NCBI GenBank assembly: GCA_963665865.2 | Contig: CAXXWF010000001.1 | Coordinates: 868,001 to 932,000 of the forward strand | Reading direction: 5' to 3' | Origin: PHAA01 sp963665865 | Lineage (GTDB): Bacteria > Bacillota > Syntrophomonadia > Syntrophomonadales > Syntrophomonadaceae | Length of the DNA stretch: 64,000 nucleotides | In this document: piece by piece, positions 51,378 through 60,956 of the stretch | Layout of the letters: every line of letters starts with the position of its first letter | Numbering within the stretch: position 1 is the stretch's first letter | Notes under the pieces: model-generated | Told to the model about the DNA's origin: nothing | What the model saw: the letters and a program-made list of their open reading frames with translations, nothing else | Databases searched by the model: none | Program-made: the position numbers and the translations under genes

Positions 51378-52033
51378 TTTCCCTCAATACTATAAGAGAT
51401 AGTAAATTGGTAGAGACCTTTATCATAAAAGGCAATGAGCACTTGGCTGCAATAGGCTATACTGATCATGGATTGGTGCATGTTGGTTTAGTGGCCAGCT
51501 TAAGTCGCAAGGTTTTGTTGGACCTGGGTTATGACCAGCACCTGGCCGAATTAGCTGGCATAGCCGGATATATGCATGATCTGGGCAATGTAATTAACCG
51601 TATGGGACATAGCCAGAGCGGTGCGATGATGGCTATAGAAATCCTGAGCAGAATGGGGATGGAGCCGGAAGAAATATCCATTATAGTGTCAGCTATTGGC
51701 AATCATGATGAAGGGAGCGGACATCCCGTTAATGCTGTTTCGGCAGCCCTGATTTTAGCTGATAAGTCACACGTACATCGAAATCGGGTGAGGAACACAG
51801 ATGTGGCTACCTTTGATATTCATGACCGGGTTAACTATGCGGTAGAAAAATCAGTTCTTAAGGTTGACGGACAGGGCAGGATGATAACGATGGACTTGAC
51901 GATTGATACTGATATATGTCCGGTAATGGAGTATTTTGAGATATTTCTCAGCCGCATGTTATTATGTCGGCGGGCTGCAAACTTTCTAAATTGTGAGTTT
52001 GCCTTGATGATTAATGGTGCGAAACTTTTATAA
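51374..52033 (+). CDS. HD-domain phosphohydrolase
   Basis: 219 residues. HD ligands in HGLVHVGLVASLS, GYMHDLGNVINRMGHS and IGNHDEGSG. It is a small cytoplasmic metal-dependent phosphohydrolase; substrate unknown. It lies between yajC and secD with an ATGA overlap at the front, a placement seen in other Clostridia. The HD-GYP motif is absent, so a c-di-GMP role is not supported. Confidence 0.85.
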   Translation: MISLNTIRDSKLVETFIIKGNEHLAAIGYTDHGLVHVGLVASLSRKVLLDLGYDQHLAELAGIAGYMHDLGNVINRMGHSQSGAMMAIEILSRMGMEPEEISIIVSAIGNHDEGSGHPVNAVSAALILADKSHVHRNRVRNTDVATFDIHDRVNYAVEKSVLKVDGQGRMITMDLTIDTDICPVMEYFEIFLSRMLLCRRAANFLNCEFALMINGAKLL

Positions 52034-52069
52034 GCAGATAAATAAAGTAGTTGGAAGGAGGATAAACTG

Positions 52070-53278
52070 GTGCGGAAGAATACCAGTATGGCAATAGTGG
52101 CAACTATTGTTGTTATTATTATAGGATTGGCCTATTTTACAACTAAGCCTATCCTGAATCGTTTACCGTTGGGACTTGATCTAAAAGGCGGACTGCATGT
52201 TGTGCTGCAGGCGGATGAAAAAGCAGGGGAGACGGTAACCGCAGATACCATTTCCAAATCCATAGCGGTTTTAAGAAATCGTATCGACAGCCTGGGGGTC
52301 AAGGAGCCCATTATTTATCCCCAGGGCAATGACCGCATTGTTATTGAAATAGCGGGAGTTGACGATCCGGAACAAGCGGTGAATATAATCAAGAACACTG
52401 CACAGTTAGAATTCCGGGATCAGACCGGCAAGATCTTGGTTACTGGTAAAGACCTTAAAGATGCCCAGGCGTCACCTGGGGCCAATGGCAGTGGTCCAGC
52501 AGTTAGTTTAGAGTTTAACGCTGCAGGAGCCAAGCTCTTCGGCGATGCCACAGCGGCTAATATTGGCAAAGATATATCCATCTATCTCGACAATGAGGTT
52601 GTTGAAACTGCAACTGTAAGGACGGCTATCCCTGACGGCAAAGCGGAAATAAGCGGAGGCAGCATGACTGCGCAAACGGCTCAGGATCTAGCCGTATTGC
52701 TTCGCTCCGGTGCCCTGCCAGTGTCATTCAGCATAATGGAAAAACGAACCGTAGGACCAACTCTGGGGGCTGATTCGCTCAATATGAGCGTTAAGGCTGG
52801 AATCGCGGGCTTGATTGCCATTCTGATATTTATGATGGGTTATTACCTTTTACCGGGTGTAGTCGCCAGCATATCTATGGTATTATATTCAATTCTCGTA
52901 TTGGGAACCATGGTCGTGCTTGGATCGGTGTTGACCCTGCCAGGCATAGCCGGGTTCGTTCTCTCTATAGGCATGGCAGTGGATGCTAACATCATTATCT
53001 ATGAACATATTAAAGAAGAGCTGCGGTTTGGCAAGACCCTGAAGGCTGCGATTGAAGCTGGCTTCTCGCGGGCATTCTGGACGATTTTTGACTCTAATTT
53101 AACTACTCTGATTGCCGCAGTGGTTTTAATCTGGTTTGGAACCGGACCAATTAAAGGATTTGCAGTTACCCTCTCTATAGGCATCATTGCCAGTATGGTG
53201 GTGGCTCTTACCTTTACCCGATACTTACTGGTGTTGTTTGCCGATATCACCAAAAACAACAAATTATATGGAGTATAA
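52070..53278 (+). CDS. secD: protein translocase subunit SecD
   Basis: 402 residues, GTG after GGAAGGAGG. One N-terminal helix, then LPLGLDLKGGLHVVLQ, the P1 head, and the SecD membrane part with five helices (LSIGMAVDANIIIYEHIKEEL, GFSRAFWTIFDSNLTTLIAAVVL). With SecF it uses the proton or sodium motive force to complete secretion. Confidence 0.97.
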   Translation: MRKNTSMAIVATIVVIIIGLAYFTTKPILNRLPLGLDLKGGLHVVLQADEKAGETVTADTISKSIAVLRNRIDSLGVKEPIIYPQGNDRIVIEIAGVDDPEQAVNIIKNTAQLEFRDQTGKILVTGKDLKDAQASPGANGSGPAVSLEFNAAGAKLFGDATAANIGKDISIYLDNEVVETATVRTAIPDGKAEISGGSMTAQTAQDLAVLLRSGALPVSFSIMEKRTVGPTLGADSLNMSVKAGIAGLIAILIFMMGYYLLPGVVASISMVLYSILVLGTMVVLGSVLTLPGIAGFVLSIGMAVDANIIIYEHIKEELRFGKTLKAAIEAGFSRAFWTIFDSNLTTLIAAVVLIWFGTGPIKGFAVTLSIGIIASMVVALTFTRYLLVLFADITKNNKLYGV

Positions 53279-53290
53279 GGAGGGTAGAAA

Positions 53291-54133
53291 ATGCAATTTA
53301 TTGAGAGAAGAAAGTGGTTCTATATATTTTCGCTTTTGTTTATAATTCCTGGGATTATATCTATGTTTGTGCAGGGATTCAATCTGGGGATAGATTTCCA
53401 AGGCGGTTCCGTGCTGCGTTACAAAATGGATGCAGCTATCGAGGCCCCTGCGGTCACGAAAACAGTTCAGGATTTACAGTTAGTCCCTGAAGTTAGTGTT
53501 CAGAAGAGCGTCGACGAATTCTATATTCGCACTACTGAGCTGACCCAGGAACAAACCGCGCAAATAACCGATACTCTTAAGGCACAATATGGCAACGTTA
53601 TTCTGCAGAGTGCTGATAGTGTGGGAGCAACCATCGGGAGTGAATTGATTAGAAATGCGTTCCTGGCGGTTTTAGTTGCGTTGGTCTTAATGCTCATCTA
53701 TATTACCTTCAGGTTTGAGTGGACTTTTGGCGTGGCTGCTGTCCTGGCATTATTTCATGATGTGTTGATTGTGTGCGGGATATTCTCCCTGTTTCAATGG
53801 GAGGTTAACAGCGCTTTTATTGCAGCTATATTAACCATCATTGGATATTCGATCAATGATACCATCGTTATATTTGACCGGGTAAGAGAAAACCTGCGGA
53901 TGAAGAAAAAAGATCCCTTGCCCACCCTATTAAACAAGAGCATCATGCAGACCCTGAACCGATCTGTAAATACGGTACTTACGGTTTTGATGCCGTTGAT
54001 AACGCTATTGATATTCGGTGGGGGAACGATTAAGATATTTGTACTGGCATTATTAATCGGTTTCCTGTTCGGAATGTATTCTTCCATCTGTGTGGCCAGC
54101 CCGATCTACTATGAAATAAAGCAAAGAGGATAA
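53291..54133 (+). CDS. secF: protein translocase subunit SecF
   Basis: 280 residues, ATG after AAGGAGGG. FNLGIDFQGGSVLRYKM, TIIGYSINDTIVIFDRVRENL and the final helices match SecF. The gap to secD is 12 nt; it is the last gene of the yajC-HD-secD-secF unit, ended by a terminator. Confidence 0.97.
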   Translation: MQFIERRKWFYIFSLLFIIPGIISMFVQGFNLGIDFQGGSVLRYKMDAAIEAPAVTKTVQDLQLVPEVSVQKSVDEFYIRTTELTQEQTAQITDTLKAQYGNVILQSADSVGATIGSELIRNAFLAVLVALVLMLIYITFRFEWTFGVAAVLALFHDVLIVCGIFSLFQWEVNSAFIAAILTIIGYSINDTIVIFDRVRENLRMKKKDPLPTLLNKSIMQTLNRSVNTVLTVLMPLITLLIFGGGTIKIFVLALLIGFLFGMYSSICVASPIYYEIKQRG

Positions 54134-54165
54134 AGGTCATAGAATAGGAATTGAATAAATATTTA

Positions 54166-54203
54166 AAGAGGACTTCATTTCAGTTTGAAGCCCTCTTTTT
54201 TTA
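54166..54203 (+). terminator. terminator after secF
   Basis: AAGAGGACTTCA...TGAAGCCCTCTT with an inner TTCA/TGAA helix, followed by TTTTTTA. Confidence 0.85.
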
Positions 54204-54272
54204 TCGCATATCTAGATAATGAGTATCCGGTTGCAGTTCGTCCAAGCAATTTTATTGATAAAGACGGAGGTT

Positions 54273-55220
54273 TTAATTTTCGGAAATCTGGTTGCGAGTT
54301 CTTGCACAGCCACCGCATTCTGTACAATCTTCGTCTGCACAGGGTTCAGCGTGGACCAGCACATTTACCATGGGTAGGCGCTCATTGATTTTCAGTTCCA
54401 CCAAATCACAGAGGTCGTGAACTTCAGCAATACTCATATCACGGGGAACAACCAAATGCATATCGACATATCGTTCCGAGCCGGCGCGTCGGGTGCGGAG
54501 TTCATGAAATCCTACCAGGCCGGCTGGCATGATGAGTGCCAGGGCTTCCATGATTTGTTCTTCTTCTTGGGTGGGCAGAGCAGCATCAAGCAGGGGGGAG
54601 AAGGATTTAACCGTGATGTCCCAGGCCGCCTTGGTAATTAGCAAGGCAACTAATATAGCAATTATAGGATCTAATATCTGAATTTTAGTTATGGCAATAA
54701 TACCCAGGCCCGTTAAAACTCCCACTGAGGTATAGACATCAGTGCGCAGATGCATCGCATCTGCTTCCAGAGCCACCGATTCAGTTTTAATAGCAGTTTT
54801 CATTAGCAAATTGGAAATAAGCCAGTTAGCCATAGAAGCAACTGCCATGACTATGACCCCGACTCCAAGGGTATGCACTTCCCCGCCATGTATAATCTTC
54901 TTATAAGCCTCTATCAGAATCCATATGGCAGCCACAAATATCAGTAAGGCTTCTATCGTGGCGGAAAAATTTTCGAACTTGCCGTGACCATAACGATGTT
55001 CATTGTCGGGAGGGCGACTAGAAATCCGAACCGAAGTAAACGCAATTATTGCTGCCAGTAAATCCAGACCGGAATGTATAGCTTCGGAGATTATGCTGAC
55101 CGAACCGGTAAGAATACCGGCAATAACCTTAAAAATCACCAGGGTTATATTCGATAAGACTGACAAAGCAGCCACTTTAGCCTTTTCATCTGCCAATATA
55201 TTCTTTGCCCATGCAAACAC
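54273..55220 (-). CDS. cation diffusion facilitator (CDF) metal transporter
   Basis: 315 residues, GTG start after GGGGAGG. Six membrane helices with metal ligands HSGLDLLAAI (HxxxD, TM2) and LEADAMHLRTDVYTS (TM5), plus the DNEHRYGHGKFE loop. The cytoplasmic dimerisation domain (about 210-290) ends in a Cys-rich tail (EPCADEDCTECGGC) that may bind metal. Members export Zn, Co, Ni, Fe or Mn; the exact metal is unclear. It is preceded by a structured leader (55221-55345). Confidence 0.93.
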   Translation of the reverse strand: MFAWAKNILADEKAKVAALSVLSNITLVIFKVIAGILTGSVSIISEAIHSGLDLLAAIIAFTSVRISSRPPDNEHRYGHGKFENFSATIEALLIFVAAIWILIEAYKKIIHGGEVHTLGVGVIVMAVASMANWLISNLLMKTAIKTESVALEADAMHLRTDVYTSVGVLTGLGIIAITKIQILDPIIAILVALLITKAAWDITVKSFSPLLDAALPTQEEEQIMEALALIMPAGLVGFHELRTRRAGSERYVDMHLVVPRDMSIAEVHDLCDLVELKINERLPMVNVLVHAEPCADEDCTECGGCARTRNQISEN

Positions 55221-55345
55221 TTAAGATACCTCCCCAAATAATTAAGCGGAACTTTAATAAATGATTAAAGTCCCGCGGGGAATCCGCTGCCCTTATCGAG
55301 CCTGGCCTTGCAGCCTGACTGTACCTCTCTGTGCAATGTTATTAA
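55221..55345 (-). promoter_or_regulatory. structured mRNA leader of CDF gene (candidate metal riboswitch)
   Basis: On the minus strand the leader has GGCTGC/GCAGC and GCGG/CCGC helices, then GGGACTTTAAT catt TATTAAAGTTCC, an 11-bp hairpin ending just before the GGGGAGG ribosome site. The GGGACT of that hairpin can instead pair with AGTC near 55325. Such mutually exclusive pairings resemble a riboswitch. The class is not assigned; NiCo (czcD) is the obvious one to test. Confidence 0.4.
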
Positions 55346-55532
55346 TTGCATATCTCAGTTATTACTTTTACCCACATAATCGAAAATTAATTATAGTTTT
55401 TTCATTTTAGCATAAATAATATGAGGTTGCGAGTAAAAACCAGATCCGAATTATAAAGGAGTTCTTTTGCCGGGGGAGAAATGTTACCATTAGCATAATG
55501 CAGAGATTTATTTCAGATAGGAGACGGAGCAG

Positions 55533-55862
55533 ATGAAAGCGTATTTATTGAGTGCCCTAGCCTTTATGGCTGTGATTGTTATTTTTATAACCCAAAATGA
55601 TACTCAAGTGTCGGTGCAGTTTATCAATTGGAAAACTTCAGAGATATCACTGGCAGTGGTAGTGCTTATATCTGTATGCGCCGGAGCATTGATAACCTTT
55701 TTGCTGGATAGTTATCGGGCTTTCAAAACCGGACAAAAAATGCGCAAGTTGATCAAGTCTAATCAAAAATACGAAGAGGAAATACTTGTATTGAAGGGTA
55801 AACAACGCATACCCAAGGATAACATCCAGGATGAAACAAAGGACTTCGGCCAAACTCCATAA
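55533..55862 (+). CDS. LapA-domain (DUF1049) membrane protein
   Basis: 109 residues. Two helices (YLLSALAFMAVIVIFITQN and ISLAVVVLISVCAGALITFLL) with the short QVSVQFINWKTSEIS loop between them are typical of LapA/DUF1049. A coiled cytoplasmic tail follows. ATG after AGGAGACGG. Role in Firmicutes unknown. It probably shares a transcript with dtd, 18 nt downstream. Confidence 0.85.
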   Translation: MKAYLLSALAFMAVIVIFITQNDTQVSVQFINWKTSEISLAVVVLISVCAGALITFLLDSYRAFKTGQKMRKLIKSNQKYEEEILVLKGKQRIPKDNIQDETKDFGQTP

Positions 55863-55880
55863 GGAAAAGGGGTTAATCAA

Positions 55881-56330
55881 TTGCGGGCAGTTGTACAAAG
55901 GACTAAGCATAGCCGGGTGTCAATCAATGGTAGGGAGAAAGCCCACATCAACCATGGATTAATGGTATTACTGGGGATCAAACAGGGCGATAATTTTGCC
56001 GACGGTGAATATCTGATGGATAAGATAGTTAATTTGCGAATCTTCGAAGATGACAACGGCAAGATGAATAGATCATTGCTGGATACAAATGGCGAAATAT
56101 TAATGGTAAGCCAGTTTACCCTTTATGCTGATATACGCAAAGGCAGAAGACCCAGCTTTACTGCCGCAGAATTACCGGATAAAGCCCAGCCTTTGTTTGA
56201 TTATTGCGTAGAGTATGCTCGCGCCAAGGGTATTAATATTGAGACTGGCGTGTTTGGAGCGAATATGCAGGTAGAACTTGAGAATGATGGTCCTTGCACT
56301 ATTTTGATAGATAGTGCAAGGTTGTTTTAA
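55881..56330 (+). CDS. dtd: D-aminoacyl-tRNA deacylase
   Basis: 149 residues, TTG start after AAGGGG. MRAVVQRTKHSRVSINGR, the catalytic SQFTLYADIRKGRRPSF and the cross-subunit Gly-Pro motif in NDGPCTILID are present (Cys where Val is usual). It cleaves D-amino acids from mischarged tRNA. Confidence 0.95.
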   Translation: MRAVVQRTKHSRVSINGREKAHINHGLMVLLGIKQGDNFADGEYLMDKIVNLRIFEDDNGKMNRSLLDTNGEILMVSQFTLYADIRKGRRPSFTAAELPDKAQPLFDYCVEYARAKGINIETGVFGANMQVELENDGPCTILIDSARLF

Positions 56331-56426
56331 GTTGAGCTGGGAAGGGATTAAGTGGATTGGCGGTAAAACATAGAAGTAATGAACGGGTATGATATAATGC
56401 AGATATCATATATTAGGAGATAAAAC

Positions 56427-59066
56427 GTGGAAATAATTACTTCACATAATGCTCTAGATTTCGATGGTCTGGCCAGCATGGTAGCGGCTAGCAAACTATA
56501 CCCGGCAGCCGTAATGGTTATTTCCGGGACGGTTTCGAAAAAGATAAAGCATTTTATGGGACTGTACAAAGATTCGTTATTCATTAAAACTCCCAAAGAG
56601 GTAGACTTAAAGCAGGTTTCCAGAGTAATTATCGTTGATACCGCTAACTCTGAAAGACTTGGTCAATTGAAGGATCTTGCCAAAGATGGGAAGCTGGATT
56701 TCCATATTTATGATCATCATCCGCCTGCTGAAGATGATTTGGCTGGAAGTATTCATGAGATTCATCAGACTGGAGCCATCACCACGGTCATGGTGGAAAA
56801 GATCATAGCCAGGGAAATTGCTATAAGTCCTTTTGATGCCACAATCCTGGCCTTAGGCATTTATGAAGATACTGGCAGCCTATTGTTTCCCTCCACAACT
56901 GAACGGGATGCTAAAGCGGTGTCGTTTCTGCTGGGGTGCAGAGCCAATTTAAAGGTTGTGGCCAACTTTATGGAGCAGCCATTTTCCGGTGAACAGCGCC
57001 ATATACTGCAAAGCCTGCTGGATACCGCCCGACACCATAAGATAAACAATTTTGATATTGTTATAGCTCTTTATGATGGTGATGAATTTATACCCGGTCT
57101 GGACTTAGTAGCTTACCGCTTGTTTTCCATGGAAGATTGTGATGTGGTCTTCATAATTGCCATGATGCAGGGCAAGGTAAATGTAGTAGCCCGCAGTGGA
57201 ACCAATAATTTGCGGGTTAATGAGGTGCTTTATCCTCTGGGAGGCAGAGGCCAGGAAAAGGCAGCTTCGGCAGTAATAAAAGGTAAAAGTTGTCAAGCCG
57301 TGGCGGACCTGATCCTTGCCAGTATTACTGATAAGATTCGTCCTGCCGTTATTGCCCGGGATATAATGTCTACACCCGTAAAGACTATAGCTCAATACCG
57401 AACCATGGAGGATGCCGGGCGTATTATGTTGAGATATGGTCATACGGGTATGCCGGTTGTGGACGGTGATCAGATGGTGGGGATGATATCGCGAAGAGAT
57501 GCAGATAAAGCTATTGTGCACGAATTGGGACATGCTCCAGTTAAAGGTTTCATGACCACCGAGGTAGTATCAATATCCCCGGATACGCCGCTCAGTGAGG
57601 TACAGAAAATGGTGGTGGAGTATGATATAGGTAGGTTGCCCGTGGTTGATCAAGGGCGTCTGGTTGGAATTGTTTCTCGTACGGATATTTTGCGGATTTT
57701 GCATGGCGAAGACTGCCCTGAGGATCATGAGCTTCTCTATTCTTTCAGTGAGGGAGGGATAGAGAATTTTAAACAGCTAATGCAGCAACGCCTGCCTGAA
57801 GACATATATTCCATTCTGAGGCAGGCTGGTGAAGTAGCTGAGGAACTGGACAGTACGGTCTACTGTGTAGGTGGATATGTCAGAGATTTGCTTCTCCACG
57901 TGCCTAACTTTGATGTAGATTTAGTGGTAGAGGGCGAGGGGCGGGAACTGGCGATTCGCCTGGCTATGAGACTGAGCGGAAAGGTGCGGATTCATGATCG
58001 CTTTGCTACTGCCACGGTCATTTTGAATGATGGAACCAAGATAGATGTGGCTACTGCCCGTACCGAATATTATGAGTTTCCCGCTGCACTTCCGATGGTA
58101 GAAAAATCCTCCATCAGGGAGGATATGTATCGGCGCGATTTTACTATTAACACCTTGGCTCTTTGTTTAAATCCTGATAAATTTGGGGATTTAATCGATT
58201 ATTTCGGAGGCCGCAAAGACATCCAAAATCGTTACATTCGCATACTTTATAACCTTAGTTTTGTGGAAGACCCGACCCGGATACTTAGGGCGATTCGTTT
58301 TGAACAGAGATATAGGTTTACCATTGAGACCGATACCTTGCGTTTAGCCAAAGATGCTATCGAACGGCGGATGTTGGGGAAGCTATCTTATAAACGAATC
58401 TTACAGGAGCTCATTTTAATACTGAACGAAAAGGATCCATTATCAGCGCTGGAACGAATGACTGATACTGGCGTTTGGAAATATATTTTACCCGAGGTTA
58501 AGTTAGAAGAGTTGACTAAAGTCTCCTTTAAGAGAATCCCAATTGTCATGGGATGGTGGGAAAACAGATATTTCGGGCGCAAAATTCAAGCATGGCTGGT
58601 TTACCTATTGGCCATATTCTCCAAATTAACGGAGTCACAGGTGGCGGCAGTGTTAAACCGATATCCGCTGGACAGATATGCCCAGCGCAGTATTGAGGAC
58701 TCCGCCCTGATACCCCAGTTAGCTCAAAGAATCACTAATGAACCGGATCTGCGTCCCAGCCAGCTGAATAAAATGCTGAGCCATCTTGGAACCGAAAATA
58801 TTCTGTATCTTTTGCTCCACATAAAAGATGAGAACACCTGGGATCGAGTCATTAATTACTGTGATTTGAAGGAAACAGTGAAAGTGGAGATTAACGGACA
58901 TGACCTGAAAAAGTTAGGATTAAAGGCAGGTCCGCATTTTAAAAAAATATTGGAAGAATTATATTATCTTAAACTTGATGGCCTTGCCAGTAATCGCAAT
59001 GATGAAATGGATATTGTCAGGCACTGGATGGCCGAAGGGAGATCTTTAGATGGAATCATTTTATAA
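56427..59066 (+). CDS. DHH-CBS-tRNA nucleotidyltransferase (A-adding type)
   Basis: 879 residues, GTG after TAGGAGA. A DHH/DHHA1 phosphoesterase half (about 1-305: ITSHNALDFDGLASM, IYDHHPPAEDD), two CBS domains (about 315-435: DIMSTPVKTIAQ, FMTTEVVSISPDTPLS) and a class II nucleotidyltransferase (about 460-879: VYCVGGYVRDLLL, DVDLVVEG, RRDFTINTLAL, EDPTRILRAIRFEQRY). This fusion is known from A-adding enzymes of Aquifex, Deinococcus and deltaproteobacteria, which complete the CCA end together with a separate CC-adding enzyme. The CBS pair may sense adenine nucleotides. DHH may add exonuclease or c-di-nucleotide cleavage (inference). Confidence 0.92.
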   Translation: MEIITSHNALDFDGLASMVAASKLYPAAVMVISGTVSKKIKHFMGLYKDSLFIKTPKEVDLKQVSRVIIVDTANSERLGQLKDLAKDGKLDFHIYDHHPPAEDDLAGSIHEIHQTGAITTVMVEKIIAREIAISPFDATILALGIYEDTGSLLFPSTTERDAKAVSFLLGCRANLKVVANFMEQPFSGEQRHILQSLLDTARHHKINNFDIVIALYDGDEFIPGLDLVAYRLFSMEDCDVVFIIAMMQGKVNVVARSGTNNLRVNEVLYPLGGRGQEKAASAVIKGKSCQAVADLILASITDKIRPAVIARDIMSTPVKTIAQYRTMEDAGRIMLRYGHTGMPVVDGDQMVGMISRRDADKAIVHELGHAPVKGFMTTEVVSISPDTPLSEVQKMVVEYDIGRLPVVDQGRLVGIVSRTDILRILHGEDCPEDHELLYSFSEGGIENFKQLMQQRLPEDIYSILRQAGEVAEELDSTVYCVGGYVRDLLLHVPNFDVDLVVEGEGRELAIRLAMRLSGKVRIHDRFATATVILNDGTKIDVATARTEYYEFPAALPMVEKSSIREDMYRRDFTINTLALCLNPDKFGDLIDYFGGRKDIQNRYIRILYNLSFVEDPTRILRAIRFEQRYRFTIETDTLRLAKDAIERRMLGKLSYKRILQELILILNEKDPLSALERMTDTGVWKYILPEVKLEELTKVSFKRIPIVMGWWENRYFGRKIQAWLVYLLAIFSKLTESQVAAVLNRYPLDRYAQRSIEDSALIPQLAQRITNEPDLRPSQLNKMLSHLGTENILYLLLHIKDENTWDRVINYCDLKETVKVEINGHDLKKLGLKAGPHFKKILEELYYLKLDGLASNRNDEMDIVRHWMAEGRSLDGIIL

Positions 59067-59679
59067 CATGCTAATAGCATTGCCAGCAATATTAATTGCA
59101 CTAACCTTCCATGAATATGCTCATGGTTGGGTAGCTGATAGACTGGGCGACCGTACTCCTTTCTATCAGGGACGTTTAACGCTAAACCCCTTGCCGCATA
59201 TAGATTGGGTTGGTTTTCTTATGTTGTTTATTTTCCATTTTGGATGGGCCAAACCGGTACAGGTTGACCCTCGCAATTTTAAAAATGTCAGTCATAAAAA
59301 GGGTATGTTGCTGGTATCATTAGCCGGACCAGGGATGAACCTGCTTTTGGCTATCTTGGGCATGTTGCTTTTGAAACTGCTTGTTCCTTTCCAGAATGTG
59401 TCCTGGGCAGGCCTCTTAATACCTTTGCTGGTGCCGTTGATATATATTAACGTTATTCTGGCCGTTTTCAACCTTATCCCGGTACCACCTCTGGATGGGT
59501 CTAAAATTCTGGCTGGACTTCTGCCTGATTCAGGTGCGCAGATTGTATATTCCCTGGAACGTTACGGCCCGCTCATCCTAATAGTGCTGCTTCTGACCAA
59601 CTCTTTCAGTAAGATACTTAACCCGTTGTTCAATGTTATTGATACTATTTTAAGGGTTTATGTTGGAATAAGCGTCTAA
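59050..59679 (+). CDS. site-2 protease family (M50) metalloprotease
   Basis: 209 residues, starting inside the end of the preceding gene (17-bp overlap), ATG after GGGAG. The active site FHEYAHGWVADRLGD (HExxH) and the later NLIPVPPLDGSKILAG (NPxPxLDG type) are intact, with about five helices. This is the YwhC-like short form; the substrate is unknown. Confidence 0.93.
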   Translation: MESFYNMLIALPAILIALTFHEYAHGWVADRLGDRTPFYQGRLTLNPLPHIDWVGFLMLFIFHFGWAKPVQVDPRNFKNVSHKKGMLLVSLAGPGMNLLLAILGMLLLKLLVPFQNVSWAGLLIPLLVPLIYINVILAVFNLIPVPPLDGSKILAGLLPDSGAQIVYSLERYGPLILIVLLLTNSFSKILNPLFNVIDTILRVYVGISV

Positions 59680-59695
59680 CTTATGGAGGAGTACT

Positions 59696-60430
59696 ATGAG
59701 TTACCTGGTAAATCTGGATAAATTCTATGGACCACTGGATTTGTTGTTGTATCTTATTGAAAAAGAAGAAATGGATATATATGATATACCGATTGCATTA
59801 ATTGCTGATCAGTACATGGATTACGTGCACACAACCGGACCAATGGATCTAGATAATATTGGTGATTTCTTAATTATGGCTTCATATCTGCTTAATTTAA
59901 AGTCCCGGATGCTCTTGCCAGGCTTGCTGGAGGAGGAGAATGATGCGGACATCACGGATCCACGGGAAGAACTGGTTAATAGGATTCTGGAATACAAACA
60001 ATATAAGCAGGCCGGTGAAGTTTTGGCTGCTCGCTATAATGAAGATATCAATCGGGTATTCTTCCGCAATGGTCTAAATGAGATTGAATGGGCAGATAGA
60101 GAGATCAGCAGTAGTCTGCATGTCCTACGGCGGGCTTGGTTCTCGGTAATGGAGAGAACAGCTGAGAGAATAGAGTTTGGATTGCCGCAGAGTGAAATAA
60201 ATATTGGCGCAATCATGGATTTAATTCTCAGAATTTTACCTGCCAACGGTACGTCGGTTATATTTCAGGATTTCTATGTGGGCGTTACTGTGCGGAGTGA
60301 AGCTGTAGCTTATTTTATAGCTTTACTGGAACTGATCCGTTTACAAAAAGTTAATGCATTTCAAGAGCAAAGGTTTGGGGATATAAAACTCTGTTTACGG
60401 GTGGCGTTAGACGATGTTGATGCAGGATGA
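59696..60430 (+). CDS. scpA: segregation and condensation protein ScpA
   Basis: 244 residues, ATG after TGGAGG. FYGPLDLLLYLIEKEEMDIYDIPI at the N-terminus and the C-terminal winged helix (FIALLELIRLQKVNAFQEQRFGDI) are standard kleisin features. It bridges SMC heads with ScpB, whose gene overlaps. Confidence 0.97.
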   Translation: MSYLVNLDKFYGPLDLLLYLIEKEEMDIYDIPIALIADQYMDYVHTTGPMDLDNIGDFLIMASYLLNLKSRMLLPGLLEEENDADITDPREELVNRILEYKQYKQAGEVLAARYNEDINRVFFRNGLNEIEWADREISSSLHVLRRAWFSVMERTAERIEFGLPQSEINIGAIMDLILRILPANGTSVIFQDFYVGVTVRSEAVAYFIALLELIRLQKVNAFQEQRFGDIKLCLRVALDDVDAG

Positions 60431-60956
60431 AATCAAGGCCGCAATTGAAGCCCTACTCTTCGTAAGTGGTGAGCGAATGAGCGAGGAAGAACTGATGGGG
60501 ATACTGGGTTTAGGTCAATCAGATCTAAAGGAAATCATGCAAGACCTGATTGCCGAGTACCATCAATCCCCACGAGGCATCCAAATATTGACTTTGGATG
60601 GCGGCTACATAATGGGCACCAAACCAGAATATGCTCAGATAGTGGGTATGTTACTGAAGCCTGCCGGAAGACGTTTGTCACCGGCGGCTCTGGAGACCCT
60701 AGCCATAATTGCCTATCGCCAACCATTAACTAAGGCGGAGATAGAACAGATCAGGGGTGTAAAAACCGATCGAGTTATCATTACCCTGATGGACAAAGGG
60801 ATAATAAAAGAAGTGGGCAAAAAAGCTGCCCCAGGTCGGCCATCCCTATTCGGTACTACCCATGAATTCCTAAAAATATTTGGCCTGTCCAGCCTGGCTG
60901 AATTACCCGATCTTGGAGGTAAGGAGGATAAAGAGAAATGTCAGATCGATCTATAG
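60414..60956 (+). CDS. scpB: segregation and condensation protein ScpB
   Basis: 180 residues. KAAIEALLFVSGERMSEEEL, RLSPAALETLAIIAYRQPLTKAEIEQIRGV and GRPSLFGTTHEFLKIFGL are diagnostic. ATG 60414 or 60420, inside the end of scpA. Confidence 0.97.
   Translation: MLMQDEIKAAIEALLFVSGERMSEEELMGILGLGQSDLKEIMQDLIAEYHQSPRGIQILTLDGGYIMGTKPEYAQIVGMLLKPAGRRLSPAALETLAIIAYRQPLTKAEIEQIRGVKTDRVIITLMDKGIIKEVGKKAAPGRPSLFGTTHEFLKIFGLSSLAELPDLGGKEDKEKCQIDL

Noticed and set aside
51374..52033. Third c-di-GMP phosphodiesterase
   Set aside because: HD residues are present but the GYP motif is missing; a general HD phosphohydrolase is the safer call.
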